From: Chryseobacterium gleum
GTDB lineage: Bacteria > Bacteroidota > Bacteroidia > Flavobacteriales_D > Crocinitomicaceae
Direction: 5' to 3'
Length of the DNA: 7,777 nt
Assembly: GCA_945877005.1 (NCBI GenBank)
Contig: CAMCQL010000083.1
Location: forward strand, 1 to 7,777
Positions 1 through 6,175 of the stretch are shown here, piece after piece; within the stretch, counting starts at the first letter, position 1, and every line of letters begins with the position of its first letter. The notes beneath the pieces are model-generated. The model was given only the letters and a program-made list of their open reading frames with translations, was not told where the DNA came from and did not search any database. Position numbers and translations under genes: made by a program.

Positions 1-533
1 AGTTTTGCAATATTAAATGCTTTAATTACATCATCTATTTTTAGGTCTTTATTATTGCTTAATTCAAAAAATTGTAAAGCAGGAGTTTTACAGCTTTCAT
101 TTTTTCCTAGAACGTAAGTAAACCGTTTAGTATCTGTTTTTTTTGTTACAAAATCACCTTCATCGTCATCAAATTCACTACTACGTGCAGTAAAAGTAAA
201 ACGGTAATCATCTTTTCCTTGTTCAAAAATTGATAATACTCCATGAGTTTGTTCTTGGTCAATGTATTTAGAAATTTCATTATTAAGTTCAACTCTGTTA
301 CGTTTTATATTAACAGAATCAGTTAATAACAACTCAAACAATGCTAAATTTTTGCCATCATTTAATCTGACATTTCCTAATTGTCTAAACGTTTTAATTT
401 TATCATTACTAATTGGAAATTCATATGGAGTTGAAAAAATGGTTACATTAGGGAAAATAAATGATACAATTTTCTTCCAATTTTCTTGCTTGTAGGACTG
501 ACTTAAAAGCTTTTGTAATTCTCTTTTATCCAT
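1..533 (-). CDS. N-terminal part of a large Eco57I-type DNA methyltransferase-like protein (cut by the window edge)
   Basis: An open frame starts with ATG at 533-531 and runs without a stop for 177 codons to the left edge, so the gene continues outside. The protein begins MDKRELQKLL and contains the blocks FRQLGNVRLNDGKNLALFE (about residues 52-70), IDQEQTHGVLSIFE and KRFTYVLGKNESCKTPA. From memory, this N-terminal region is typical of very large (over 1000 residues) Bacteroidota proteins with an Eco57I/PglX-type N6-adenine methylase domain. The methylase motifs themselves (FxGxG, NPPY) would lie beyond the window and are not seen. I see no complete PD-(D/E)xK nuclease motif in the visible part. 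The start lies 5 bp after the helicase stop codon, which implies co-transcription and probably coupled translation. Inferred role: modification subunit of a restriction-like system with the PLD-helicase. The reading frame is near certain; the product is less so. Confidence 0.75.
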   Translation of the reverse strand, partial: MDKRELQKLLSQSYKQENWKKIVSFIFPNVTIFSTPYEFPISNDKIKTFRQLGNVRLNDGKNLALFELLLTDSVNIKRNRVELNNEISKYIDQEQTHGVLSIFEQGKDDYRFTFTARSSEFDDDEGDFVTKKTDTKRFTYVLGKNESCKTPALQFFELSNNKDLKIDDVIKAFNIAK

Positions 534-538
534 GATTA

Positions 539-3500
539 TTAATTATAATAATATGATTCAGAAATTATTATTTCTGGCTTCATTTTTTCAAATGATTTAA
601 CCGTAACGATTGGGTTTGCAGAATCTGATTCATTAATATCAATTGGATATTTATCAATTATTCTAATTACTGCATCCAATAAATCAACTGGTTTAATTCT
701 TTCTGCTTTTGCATTTTTCTTCAATGCATTTATTTCACGTTGGAGCTTTTGAAATTTTGCATTTTTCACTGCATTTTTGGTTGCTTTAATCTTGTCTTTT
801 TCAATGTCATTGATGAAAGGAAAGCTTAAAAATCCATCTAAATAAGCCAATGCACGCTTTTCGTTCGGGCCTTGTGTGGTATCTACAACTTGACCGCTAG
901 CCATTTCATCTTGCAATTTTTCATCAAAATACTTAACTGCTATAGCGACTTGATCATGATGCATGTCATGAAGCTCTATACCTGTTTCGGGTTTGTCTGC
1001 TCTAAATTCTTTTGCTACTTCTACAAAGCCCATTTCTTCCAGTTCATTATTTTCTTTAACCCAATAAAATGCATCTCTTCGGTTGTTTCTAATAAAACAG
1101 ATTGTGCTGTTCTTTTTTGTTCTATCCTTTCTACCGACTCTCGCTTTTAATGGTAAATTTCTAATTCTTCTAAACTCCTCTGGATTTTCTTCTCTAAACT
1201 TTCTGAGTTCCATTAAGTAAGCAAGTCTTTCATCTTTTTCCTCATCTACTTCCTTTTCAAATAGTCCAAATGTTTGAATTTCTTCATCTGGAGAATAAAT
1301 TTCACTATCCTCACCAAGTGCTGAGTGAAATGCTTGCAATTTCATAATTGCTTTTTTCTCTAACTCAATATCATTATTAACCTTTGCAGTAGGATAAAAA
1401 TTGAAAATATGAATAAATGGAGCTATAGAACCTATTCTATTTACCCTTCCTATTCGTTGCATTAATCGAGTAGAGTTCCAAGGAGTATCATAGTTTACAA
1501 TTACATTTGACCTGTGTAAGTTTACACCCTCTGCTAGTACTTCCGTACAAATTACAATTTTGTAATCAGACTTGTATTGTTCTCTAGGGATATTAGCATC
1601 AAAATTATGTTTAATTATTTCTCTTAAATTATCTCTATTTCCAGCATGTACTTCCAAAACATCTGTTCTTCCAGCACTCTTTAGTGCATTAGTTAGATAG
1701 GTTGTTGTTTCTTTAGACTCTGAGAATACCACTAATTTTTGTTGAGGATTTATTTCTTTATTTAAAAATTCATTCTCAATACGCAACTTGAATTCATCCA
1801 ATTTTGGGTCTTCTGTTACTTTACTCCAACGCTCATTTAATCCTAAAACAATTTCATAGTCACGCTTCAATTCATTTAAGAAATTCGGCTCAAAATCCTC
1901 TGGAGTACATACAGTTATAGTTGGGTCTGAATCTCTTACAGTTGCAATTTTATCTATTAATTCATCTTCACGACCTTCAATAATATATTCAGAAACATTC
2001 AAGTTTGGAGCAATGTAAATCGTGCCGTTTTCAAACATTTGTATCATGGCAAGTGTTGACTCACAAAATCTATTTAGAGAGGCTTTAAATGCGTAAAAAC
2101 TACTATCAATTCTTTTAACCAAAAGCACCTTCATCATACTTGCTAAAGCTCCAGAAGCTACATCAGCATTTTTGTATTTTGATTTTTTTTCTGGAACTAA
2201 AAACTTAATAGCTTGATACCTGTAATATTTTATTCCTTCAACTGGATGTGAAAGCAAGTGCATGGTATCATCATATAGCTCTTCAGCATCATCATTTAGT
2301 TGATAATATATTTTTTGTGGTTTTTTGATATCTGGGAAGATAATTCCTTGCTCATCTAGATCTGATTTGTATTGGTGATGAATTTTTAAATCAGTTCTGG
2401 TTCTTCTTATAGTAAGTGGAGCAATTACCTTATCTCTAATATCTTGATATATTACTTTAACTGCTTGTTGAACCTCTGCAATATTAGGATTGTCTCTAAG
2501 CTGCTTGTAGTCATCACTCTTCTTTCTGAAAAAATGTTGCAAGTTTGAAATTTCTAAAGTTGAATCCTTTGCATCTTGGAATAGATATACTTGATTGGCA
2601 ATATCAGAAGGTCTATTATTTAGTGGTGTTGCAGAAATCAGCATGACCTTTTTATCTGCCTTTGTCCCGTCTTTTAATACCTGATTTGTTTTTGTCTTAC
2701 AAAGTTTCTGTAATTCATTATATGCTTCTGCTGAATCATTTCTAAATTTATGAGCCTCATCTACAATAATCAAATCATATTTTTCCGGGTTGTTGATTTT
2801 GTGTAAACTTCCATTTGTAATTATATCATAATTCTTAAGCTCAAATTTATTTAGTGTATCCACCCAATTGTCTTTCAATGCTGGTGGTACAATAATCAAA
2901 ATAGTTGAAATGTGTGACGGAAAACCATTTGAATAGAAAAATTTCTTTGCAATTAAAGTTCCCACAACTGTTTTACCTAATCCTACTACATCAGCAAGGA
3001 AAAAACCGTTATGTTTCTTTAATAATTCATATCCTTGATTTACAGCATCGACTTGATATGATAACCTTTTAAATCCTTGAGGTAAATCTGATACTGAATT
3101 TGGGTCAAACTCTACACTTTTACCGAAATACTCAATTAAAAACTTTATATACACCTCAAATGGTGTGAAGTTGTCATTTAAGTAAGTGTCTTTTTTAATT
3201 TTTTGTATTTCTACAGGAAGAATCGGAATAGCCTCAATCCATAGCTTTTCAAACTCATTTGTAGCGAAAGCAACATCATCAAATGATTCTAGTATGACAT
3301 TAAATTCATAATTGCTTCCATCAAATCCACCTAAACCAGAGTCTGATAAATTAGATGAACCAGTTATTACTTTCCCTTGATTGTGTTCGTTCCAAGTTTC
3401 TGGTCTAAAAATGTATATTTTAGCATGTAACTTTCTGCTTGGATGAGCTTTGATTTCAATTTTTTTTGTAGAAATATCTTCGATAAATTGAAGAATACCA

Positions 3501-3823
3501 TTTTCTACTTCCTTAGTATAGTTTGCTGTTTGAATATCTTCTTTTGCTTCGTTTAAAAATTCTATCAAAGTCTGATTTGCATCACCTTGAAAAAGCAAAC
3601 CTTTAGAATTGTACTTTGCTATAATTTTATCTACATCAATACCAACTAAAATTCTAATTCTAGGCACATCGGTTAGATGCTCTCTAATTCTAAAATATCC
3701 AGATGCTCTAAAATAACCTACTAGAGCATCAAAGAACTCTATGTCTTTATTGTTTTCAAATACACCTTTGAATTTATTCAAAAGTGTATTCTTGCCATCA
3801 TTTGTAAAAAATCTTGTACTCAT
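539..3823 (-). CDS. PLD-nuclease/SNF2-type helicase fusion, restriction or defence effector
   Basis: This 1094-residue protein begins with a phospholipase D-like nuclease domain (about 1-200). It shows H133xK135, the GSSNLS block with N158, and E173 in YEFN, which is the HxK...N...E arrangement of single-motif PLD endonucleases such as Nuc, which act as dimers. The Asp of the classical HxKx4D motif is replaced by Arg140. An SF2/SNF2 ATPase follows: Walker A GLGKT (281-285), DEAH (355-358), SAT (397-399), motif V TEVLAEGVNLH (760-770) and motif VI QRIGRVNRIG (789-798). A long insert separates the two RecA lobes (about 480-690), and a lysine-rich C-terminal region of about 280 residues has no motif I recognise. 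The expected activity is ATP-driven movement on duplex DNA coupled to phosphodiester cleavage. It sits 2 bp after a broken XRE gene and 5 bp before the methyltransferase-like gene, so it is the likely restriction half of the pair. DISARM splits similar functions over DrmC (PLD) and DrmD (SNF2). Confidence 0.9.
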   Translation of the reverse strand: MSTRFFTNDGKNTLLNKFKGVFENNKDIEFFDALVGYFRASGYFRIREHLTDVPRIRILVGIDVDKIIAKYNSKGLLFQGDANQTLIEFLNEAKEDIQTANYTKEVENGILQFIEDISTKKIEIKAHPSRKLHAKIYIFRPETWNEHNQGKVITGSSNLSDSGLGGFDGSNYEFNVILESFDDVAFATNEFEKLWIEAIPILPVEIQKIKKDTYLNDNFTPFEVYIKFLIEYFGKSVEFDPNSVSDLPQGFKRLSYQVDAVNQGYELLKKHNGFFLADVVGLGKTVVGTLIAKKFFYSNGFPSHISTILIIVPPALKDNWVDTLNKFELKNYDIITNGSLHKINNPEKYDLIIVDEAHKFRNDSAEAYNELQKLCKTKTNQVLKDGTKADKKVMLISATPLNNRPSDIANQVYLFQDAKDSTLEISNLQHFFRKKSDDYKQLRDNPNIAEVQQAVKVIYQDIRDKVIAPLTIRRTRTDLKIHHQYKSDLDEQGIIFPDIKKPQKIYYQLNDDAEELYDDTMHLLSHPVEGIKYYRYQAIKFLVPEKKSKYKNADVASGALASMMKVLLVKRIDSSFYAFKASLNRFCESTLAMIQMFENGTIYIAPNLNVSEYIIEGREDELIDKIATVRDSDPTITVCTPEDFEPNFLNELKRDYEIVLGLNERWSKVTEDPKLDEFKLRIENEFLNKEINPQQKLVVFSESKETTTYLTNALKSAGRTDVLEVHAGNRDNLREIIKHNFDANIPREQYKSDYKIVICTEVLAEGVNLHRSNVIVNYDTPWNSTRLMQRIGRVNRIGSIAPFIHIFNFYPTAKVNNDIELEKKAIMKLQAFHSALGEDSEIYSPDEEIQTFGLFEKEVDEEKDERLAYLMELRKFREENPEEFRRIRNLPLKARVGRKDRTKKNSTICFIRNNRRDAFYWVKENNELEEMGFVEVAKEFRADKPETGIELHDMHHDQVAIAVKYFDEKLQDEMASGQVVDTTQGPNEKRALAYLDGFLSFPFINDIEKDKIKATKNAVKNAKFQKLQREINALKKNAKAERIKPVDLLDAVIRIIDKYPIDINESDSANPIVTVKSFEKMKPEIIISESYYYN

Positions 3824-3825
3824 AG

Positions 3826-4002
3826 TTATTTCAATAATTCTTTAAACTCAACCTGTAATAATTTGGCAATTTTATAAAGCACTTCAATCGATAGTTGACG
3901 CTTATTAATGACATACCAATTGACCATATTTTACATTTTTACCAAGCTTACTGTTAGCCAGACCAGTTTAATTTCTTTAATAATAGTTGAATTATAAGGC
4001 AT
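3826..4002 (-). pseudogene. Broken XRE/Cro-type HTH regulator at the head of the restriction operon
   Basis: Reading leftwards from ATG at 4002-4000, the frame gives MPYNSTIIKEIKLVWL and then meets TAA at codon 24 (3933-3931). The same frame continues as NMVNWYVINKRQLSIEV, then KIAKLLQVEFKELLK, ending at TAA 3828-3826. The second half is a clear end of a lambda-Cro/XRE fold: recognition helix, wing-side NKRQ, then the S-IEVL-KIA-LL-V--KELL helix typical of small Bacteroidota XRE proteins of about 65-70 residues. Around codons 17-24 the +1 frame reads LANSKLGKNVK, so a pair of small indels around the adenine run at 3927-3933 explains the damage about as well as a nonsense mutation. The region between KEI and WL also looks several residues short compared with remembered relatives. 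The gene ends 2 bp before the helicase ATG, where restriction-modification controller genes often sit. A truncated 33-residue product from ATG 3927 is possible but would lack half of the fold. Confidence 0.7.
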
Positions 4003-4062
4003 GAAGTTAAGAAGAAAAATTGAGTTAATACTAGATTTTAATATGTAATACCACTAACACAA

Positions 4063-4875
4063 TTAAACCCTCAAAAACCTTTCAACTGGAGTCAAATCAT
4101 TGACCTCAATATTGAGTTCATACAGCTCTTTTTTAGCATTGAATTTGAAGTATGGAGTTGTCATTGGGAAATCGTTTTTGAGGAGTAAATACTGTTTTAG
4201 AGGAAGTTCCAAATTAACTGGAAACTTTTTCCCTGAAAAAGCAAAACCAAAGACATCTGGTATTTGTTGTTCGTAGTCACTTTCAAAGAGGCAATTTTGA
4301 TTGTTAAATTCAATGGCGGCAATTCGATCGATGTTGTACGTTTTGTTCTTGAGCGATGCAGGTTCGAATGCCATCACCGTGCAATAATTGTCCGTAAAGC
4401 CAAAAGGCTCAACAAGCCTATCGGAAATGGTTTCAGAATTGATCGATTGGTATTTTTTTAAAATAACTTGCTCCTTGTTAGCAATTGCCAGTGAGAGTCT
4501 TTCCACAATTTTACCATTCTTGACATTGATTAAATGACCAGCAACTATGTTAGCATCCGAAGAAAGATAGATTTTACTCAACACTGAATCTTTCAACTTG
4601 TTCTTTTTGCCGTTGGTCAATACCAATTGTTTCAAATAATCTGCTTCTTCTGGAGTGAAACGTACACCATTCGAACGATCATTTACAATAAAAAAACGGT
4701 TTATCTTATCTCGCTGCAAATCAAATCCACATTCTTTCACAAGATCTAAGTACCTATAAACTGTTCTATCGGTTGTGTCCAGCAAAGAGGCCAACTGAAC
4801 TACCGTTTTAGAAGGTTCTTGTTCCAAAAAGGAAATAAATTGTAGAACCCGAAGTATTTTATGCTGATTCAACAT
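4063..4875 (-). CDS. WYL-domain transcriptional regulator with N-terminal winged helix (YafY/BrxR-like)
   Basis: This 270-residue DNA-binding regulator has an N-terminal helix-turn-helix (about 5-63) that includes TVVQLASLLDTTDRTVYRYLDLVKE, here described as an HTH_11/DeoR-type fold. A WYL-type ligand-sensing domain follows at about 124-195, with VEPFGF (155-160) and YNIDRI (180-185). The signature W-Y-L positions read NYCTVMAFE, a divergent form. A WCX-like C-terminal module covers about 215-268 and ends almost directly after VERFLRV. WYL regulators of this layout (BrxR, CapW) are known to repress bacterial defence operons and to bind inverted repeats. Two such repeats lie 50-108 bp upstream. 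The next gene leftwards starts 60 bp after the stop with no strong terminator seen, so this may be the first gene of the restriction operon and an autoregulator. The ligand (nucleotide or nucleic acid in studied relatives) cannot be read from the sequence. Its base composition looks slightly less AT-rich than its neighbours. Confidence 0.85.
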   Translation of the reverse strand: MLNQHKILRVLQFISFLEQEPSKTVVQLASLLDTTDRTVYRYLDLVKECGFDLQRDKINRFFIVNDRSNGVRFTPEEADYLKQLVLTNGKKNKLKDSVLSKIYLSSDANIVAGHLINVKNGKIVERLSLAIANKEQVILKKYQSINSETISDRLVEPFGFTDNYCTVMAFEPASLKNKTYNIDRIAAIEFNNQNCLFESDYEQQIPDVFGFAFSGKKFPVNLELPLKQYLLLKNDFPMTTPYFKFNAKKELYELNIEVNDLTPVERFLRV

Positions 4876-4890
4876 TCTTCAAATTTTCTA

Positions 4891-4921
4891 CAAATAATAG
4901 TATTTATAAGCAAATGAACAA
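4891..4921 (-). promoter_or_regulatory. Candidate promoter of the WYL regulator
   Basis: On the minus strand, TTG (4921-4919) is followed after 19 bp by TATTATTTG (4899-4891). This is close to the Bacteroidota pattern TTG-N19..20-TAnnTTTG, but with three instead of two bases between TA and TTTG. Transcription would start a few bases before the ATG at 4875, giving a very short leader. The nearer dyad (4925-4943) abuts the -33 element, a position suited to repression. The spacing mismatch keeps confidence low. Confidence 0.35.
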
Positions 4922-4924
4922 ACT

Positions 4925-4943
4925 TTTGACCTGAACTGTCAAA
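4925..4943. promoter_or_regulatory. Operator-like 19-bp dyad, proximal copy
   Basis: A perfect inverted repeat, TTTGAC-ctgaact-GTCAAA, with 6-bp arms and a 7-bp spacer. It is one of two near-identical copies in the divergent intergenic region. It lies about 50 bp upstream of the WYL start and next to the candidate -33 element. The likely ligand is the WYL protein itself, by analogy with BrxR and CapW operators. Confidence 0.65.
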
Positions 4944-4964
4944 CTATTTTCGATTAGATTTCAT

Positions 4965-4983
4965 TTTGACTTGAATTGTCAAA
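4965..4983. promoter_or_regulatory. Operator-like 19-bp dyad, distal copy
   Basis: TTTGAC-ttgaatt-GTCAAA, identical to the proximal copy except for two C/T changes inside the spacer (the first and sixth spacer bases). The centres of the two dyads are 40 bp apart, close to four helical turns, so two bound dimers would face the same side of the helix. The flanking T before and C after each dyad are also conserved, so the duplicated unit is 21 bp. It could serve the leftward operon only, or also the rightward gene at 5114. Confidence 0.65.
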
Positions 4984-5062
4984 CGAAAAAAAGACTTTTG
5001 ATTCACTAATTGCATTTATTAAACAGTGGAGTCCAGAAACCACTTTATCATTAAAAAAACGG

Positions 5063-5082
5063 GGCGTCAGCAAAAAGCCATA
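5063..5082 (+). repeat. Shared leader motif, copy 1 (upstream of the 96-residue gene)
   Basis: The sequence has the form GGnGTCAG, four variable bases, then AAGCCATA. It recurs at 5789-5808 with 15 of 20 positions matching. It ends 31 bp before the ATG at 5114, and it is preceded by two more G (GGGGCGT at 5061-5067). Its role is unknown. A cassette boundary, a leader RNA element or a protein-binding site would all fit. Confidence 0.45.
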
Positions 5083-5113
5083 CGAGTAGCGAAAAATTTA
5101 AAAATTTAATAAA

Positions 5114-5404
5114 ATGAATTTAACAAAAGATACGGTATCGGTAATTATTCCATTTGAAATAAAACGAGTAGCTAAATCATTATTAAATGTTATTGACCAA
5201 GGAAAAGGATTTAAAATTAAAAGTAAAAATGAATTAGCAAATTCTTATACAATATCTACTGGAATGTCTGCCACATCTTGGGGTGAGGATATGACAATAC
5301 AACTTGTAGAGATTGAGGGTAGTAATAAAACACAAATATCAGTTTCCTCTAGTTCTAAAACCGGAATGCTTGGTGGGGTGCAATTACGCCTAAAAATCAA
5401 ATGA
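5114..5404 (+). CDS. Small protein of unknown function paired with a TM2 protein
   Basis: This 96-residue protein begins MNLTKDTVSVIIPFEIKR. It has no signal peptide or membrane segment and looks like a compact alpha/beta domain: an N-terminal strand (VSVIIPF, 8-14), a helix (EIKRVAKSLLNVIDQ), then alternating strands. A SATSWGEDMTIQL block at about 52-64 and an ISVSSSSKTGMLGG block at about 75-88 are its most distinctive features. The pattern of helix, then 'fKIKSKN', 'SWGE' and paired strands recalls START/SRPBCC-like small domains found beside or fused to membrane modules, but I cannot assign a family. The stop overlaps the TM2 start as ATGA (5401-5404), so the two are translationally coupled and probably act together at the membrane. 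The upstream region is AT-rich with no Shine-Dalgarno; the ATG is preceded by AATTTAATAAA, as is usual in Bacteroidota. Confidence 0.75.
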   Translation: MNLTKDTVSVIIPFEIKRVAKSLLNVIDQGKGFKIKSKNELANSYTISTGMSATSWGEDMTIQLVEIEGSNKTQISVSSSSKTGMLGGVQLRLKIK

Positions 5405-5622
5405 ATATTGATCAGTTATTAAACAATATTTCAAATGATTTACAAGGATTACCTTTAGTATTAACATCAGGTTCTGATAAAAGTATTATTAAAGTAACAT
5501 TAATGCTTCTATTTTTTGGATGGTTTGGTGGTCATCATTTTTATTTAGGTAAAACTATGAAAGGATTATTGTATTTCTTTACATTTGGTTTATTTACTAT
5601 TGGGGTTTTTTTGACTTTATAA
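5401..5622 (+). CDS. TM2-domain membrane protein, C-terminus shifted out of frame
   Basis: The zero-frame product has 73 residues. After a soluble N-terminal stretch (1-28), a TM2 domain begins. Its first membrane helix is about 29-45 (KVTLMLLFFGWFGG), the conserved loop GGHHFYLG covers 43-50, and a second helix starts at about 54. TM2 domains normally continue after helix two with an iDl...G...DknGn.i block. Here the zero frame ends early at LTL-stop, but the -1 frame downstream encodes exactly that block: DFIMLCLGRMEDKNGNY, ending at TAA 5676-5678. The complete protein would have 92 residues. The change of frame falls on a T7 run (5606-5612). Either this copy is truncated, the run is variable or misread, or ribosomes shift at it. 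The start overlaps the stop of the preceding gene (ATGA). The molecular role of bacterial TM2 proteins is poorly defined. Confidence 0.8.
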   Translation: MNIDQLLNNISNDLQGLPLVLTSGSDKSIIKVTLMLLFFGWFGGHHFYLGKTMKGLLYFFTFGLFTIGVFLTL

Positions 5623-5678
5623 TGTTATGTTTAGGTAGAATGGAAGATAAAAACGGTAATTATATAACTAATTGGTAA
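5606..5678 (+). other. Frameshift site and out-of-frame end of the TM2 domain
   Basis: GT-T-TTT-TTG in the zero frame contains the slippery heptamer T-TTT-TTG (5607-5613). Slipping back by one base and continuing at GAC (5613-5615) reads DFIMLCLGRMEDKNGNYITNW and stops at 5676-5678. This is the expected TM2 ending, including the DKNGN signature, so the sequence is under protein-level constraint or was until recently. An eighth T would restore one continuous frame. No clear stimulatory hairpin was found immediately downstream. Confidence 0.75.
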
Positions 5679-5733
5679 AAGAATGAGCAAGTCTAAAAAG
5701 TGCCTAATTGCATAAGAGAAGATTAGAAAAGCG

Positions 5734-5758
5734 AGAGAACAAAAATAATCTCTTTTTT
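5734..5758 (+). terminator. Weak terminator-like hairpin after the TM2 unit
   Basis: AGAGA (5734-5738) can pair with TCTCT (5749-5753) across a 10-base loop, and five more T residues follow. A competing longer pairing of AAGAG/ATTA upstream (about 5714-5725) with TAATCTCTT is also possible. Both stems are short and AT-rich, so this is tentative, but it lies where the two-gene unit should end. Confidence 0.3.
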
Positions 5759-5788
5759 AATTCTTGAATTAGAATGTGTCAAATAAAA

Positions 5789-5808
5789 GGAGTCAGAGTT
5801 AAGCCATA
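5789..5808 (+). repeat. Shared leader motif, copy 2 (upstream of the 83-residue gene)
   Basis: The second copy of GGnGTCAG, four variable bases, AAGCCATA. It ends 33 bp before the ATG at 5842, against 31 bp for copy 1. Both copies are followed by an AT-rich stretch containing AAATTT just before the start codon. The conserved blocks are separated by the same 4-base gap in both copies. Confidence 0.45.
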
Positions 5809-5841
5809 ATATTAAATTTTCCATTCATAAATTTTTAGAAT

Positions 5842-6093
5842 ATGAAAAGTTCAGGTTATGAGTATATAATAGTGGAAAGTTTTAACCCAAGAGTTAAATC
5901 AAATGTTCCAACTCACATAAGACCAATTTTAGGTCAAGGAATTTATAGTACGGAAATGATGGTAGAGTGTTCAAGGAAATTGTTGAAATATCCCCTTGGA
6001 ACAAGATTTAAAATTTATGCCAAGATCACTAATAGAGAAGATGGAAGAGCTTTTATTTACACTAACTATACTTGGCCTTTCCATGTAATTTAA
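5842..6093 (+). CDS. Small orphan protein, 83 residues
   Basis: I do not recognise this protein. It begins MKSSGYEYIIVESFNPRV and ends with a strand-rich block, GTRFKIYAKITNREDG (53-68) then FIYTNYTWPFHVI. There is no signal peptide, membrane helix or nucleic-acid-binding motif. The alternation of hydrophobic and charged residues in the second half suggests a small beta-sheet domain, with a helical middle (STEMMVECSRKLLKYP, about 36-51). The frame is AT-rich but uses codons like its neighbours, and a leader motif shared with the gene at 5114 lies 33 bp before its ATG; both support a real gene. It stands alone, with about 163 bp before it (after the extended TM2 frame) and 128 bp after it. The compact single-gene layout is typical of mobile cassette genes, but no function can be inferred. 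Confidence 0.65.
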   Translation: MKSSGYEYIIVESFNPRVKSNVPTHIRPILGQGIYSTEMMVECSRKLLKYPLGTRFKIYAKITNREDGRAFIYTNYTWPFHVI

Positions 6094-6138
6094 ATAAACT
6101 AAATTATTGGATTTATTTTGTTAATTTTAAACTATGAG

Positions 6139-6169
6139 TTGTCTATATAACATTTATGTTCTGGATTTG
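6139..6169 (+). promoter_or_regulatory. Candidate promoter of the 344-residue gene
   Basis: TTG (6139-6141) is followed after 20 bp by TGGATTTG (6162-6169), one mismatch from the Bacteroidota -7 element TAnnTTTG. A 12-bp palindrome with AACAT/ATGTT arms (6149-6160) sits between the two elements, where a regulator could bind. A sigma70-like TATAAT also occurs at 6176-6181, so the true -10/-7 element is uncertain. Confidence 0.3.
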
Positions 6170-6175
6170 GGGCGT
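6169..6175 (+). repeat. GGGGCGT element at a fixed distance from the start codon
   Basis: GGGGCGT begins 53 bp before the ATG at 6222. The same heptamer at 5061-5067 begins 53 bp before the ATG at 5114. G-rich strings are rare in this AT-rich stretch, so the matched spacing is notable. The AAGCCATA half of the longer motif is absent here. Confidence 0.35.

Noticed and set aside
262..495. Plus-strand open frame of 77 codons
   Set aside because: It lies opposite the methyltransferase-like frame, which is longer, continuous to the edge and protein-like; this is an antisense shadow.
872..1150. Plus-strand open frame of 92 codons
   Set aside because: It is fully inside the helicase gene on the opposite strand, and its Cys/Phe-rich composition is that of an antisense translation.
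4091..4104. Palindrome GTCAA-atca-TTGAC resembling the operator half-sites
   Set aside because: The arms are in the opposite order to the upstream dyads (GTCAA first), the spacer differs, and it lies inside the end of the WYL coding sequence; likely chance.
4264..4461. Plus-strand open frame of 65 codons
   Set aside because: It is antisense to the WYL-domain coding region with no independent support.
5025..5044. Hairpin AGTGG/CCACT
   Set aside because: A 5-bp stem with a 10-base loop and no T run; too weak to call a terminator or structured RNA.
5792..5808. GTTAAGC-like piece matching the integron core pattern GTTRRRY
   Set aside because: No matching RYYYAAC partner was found at a suitable distance upstream, so a classical attC site cannot be claimed; only the looser repeat is reported.
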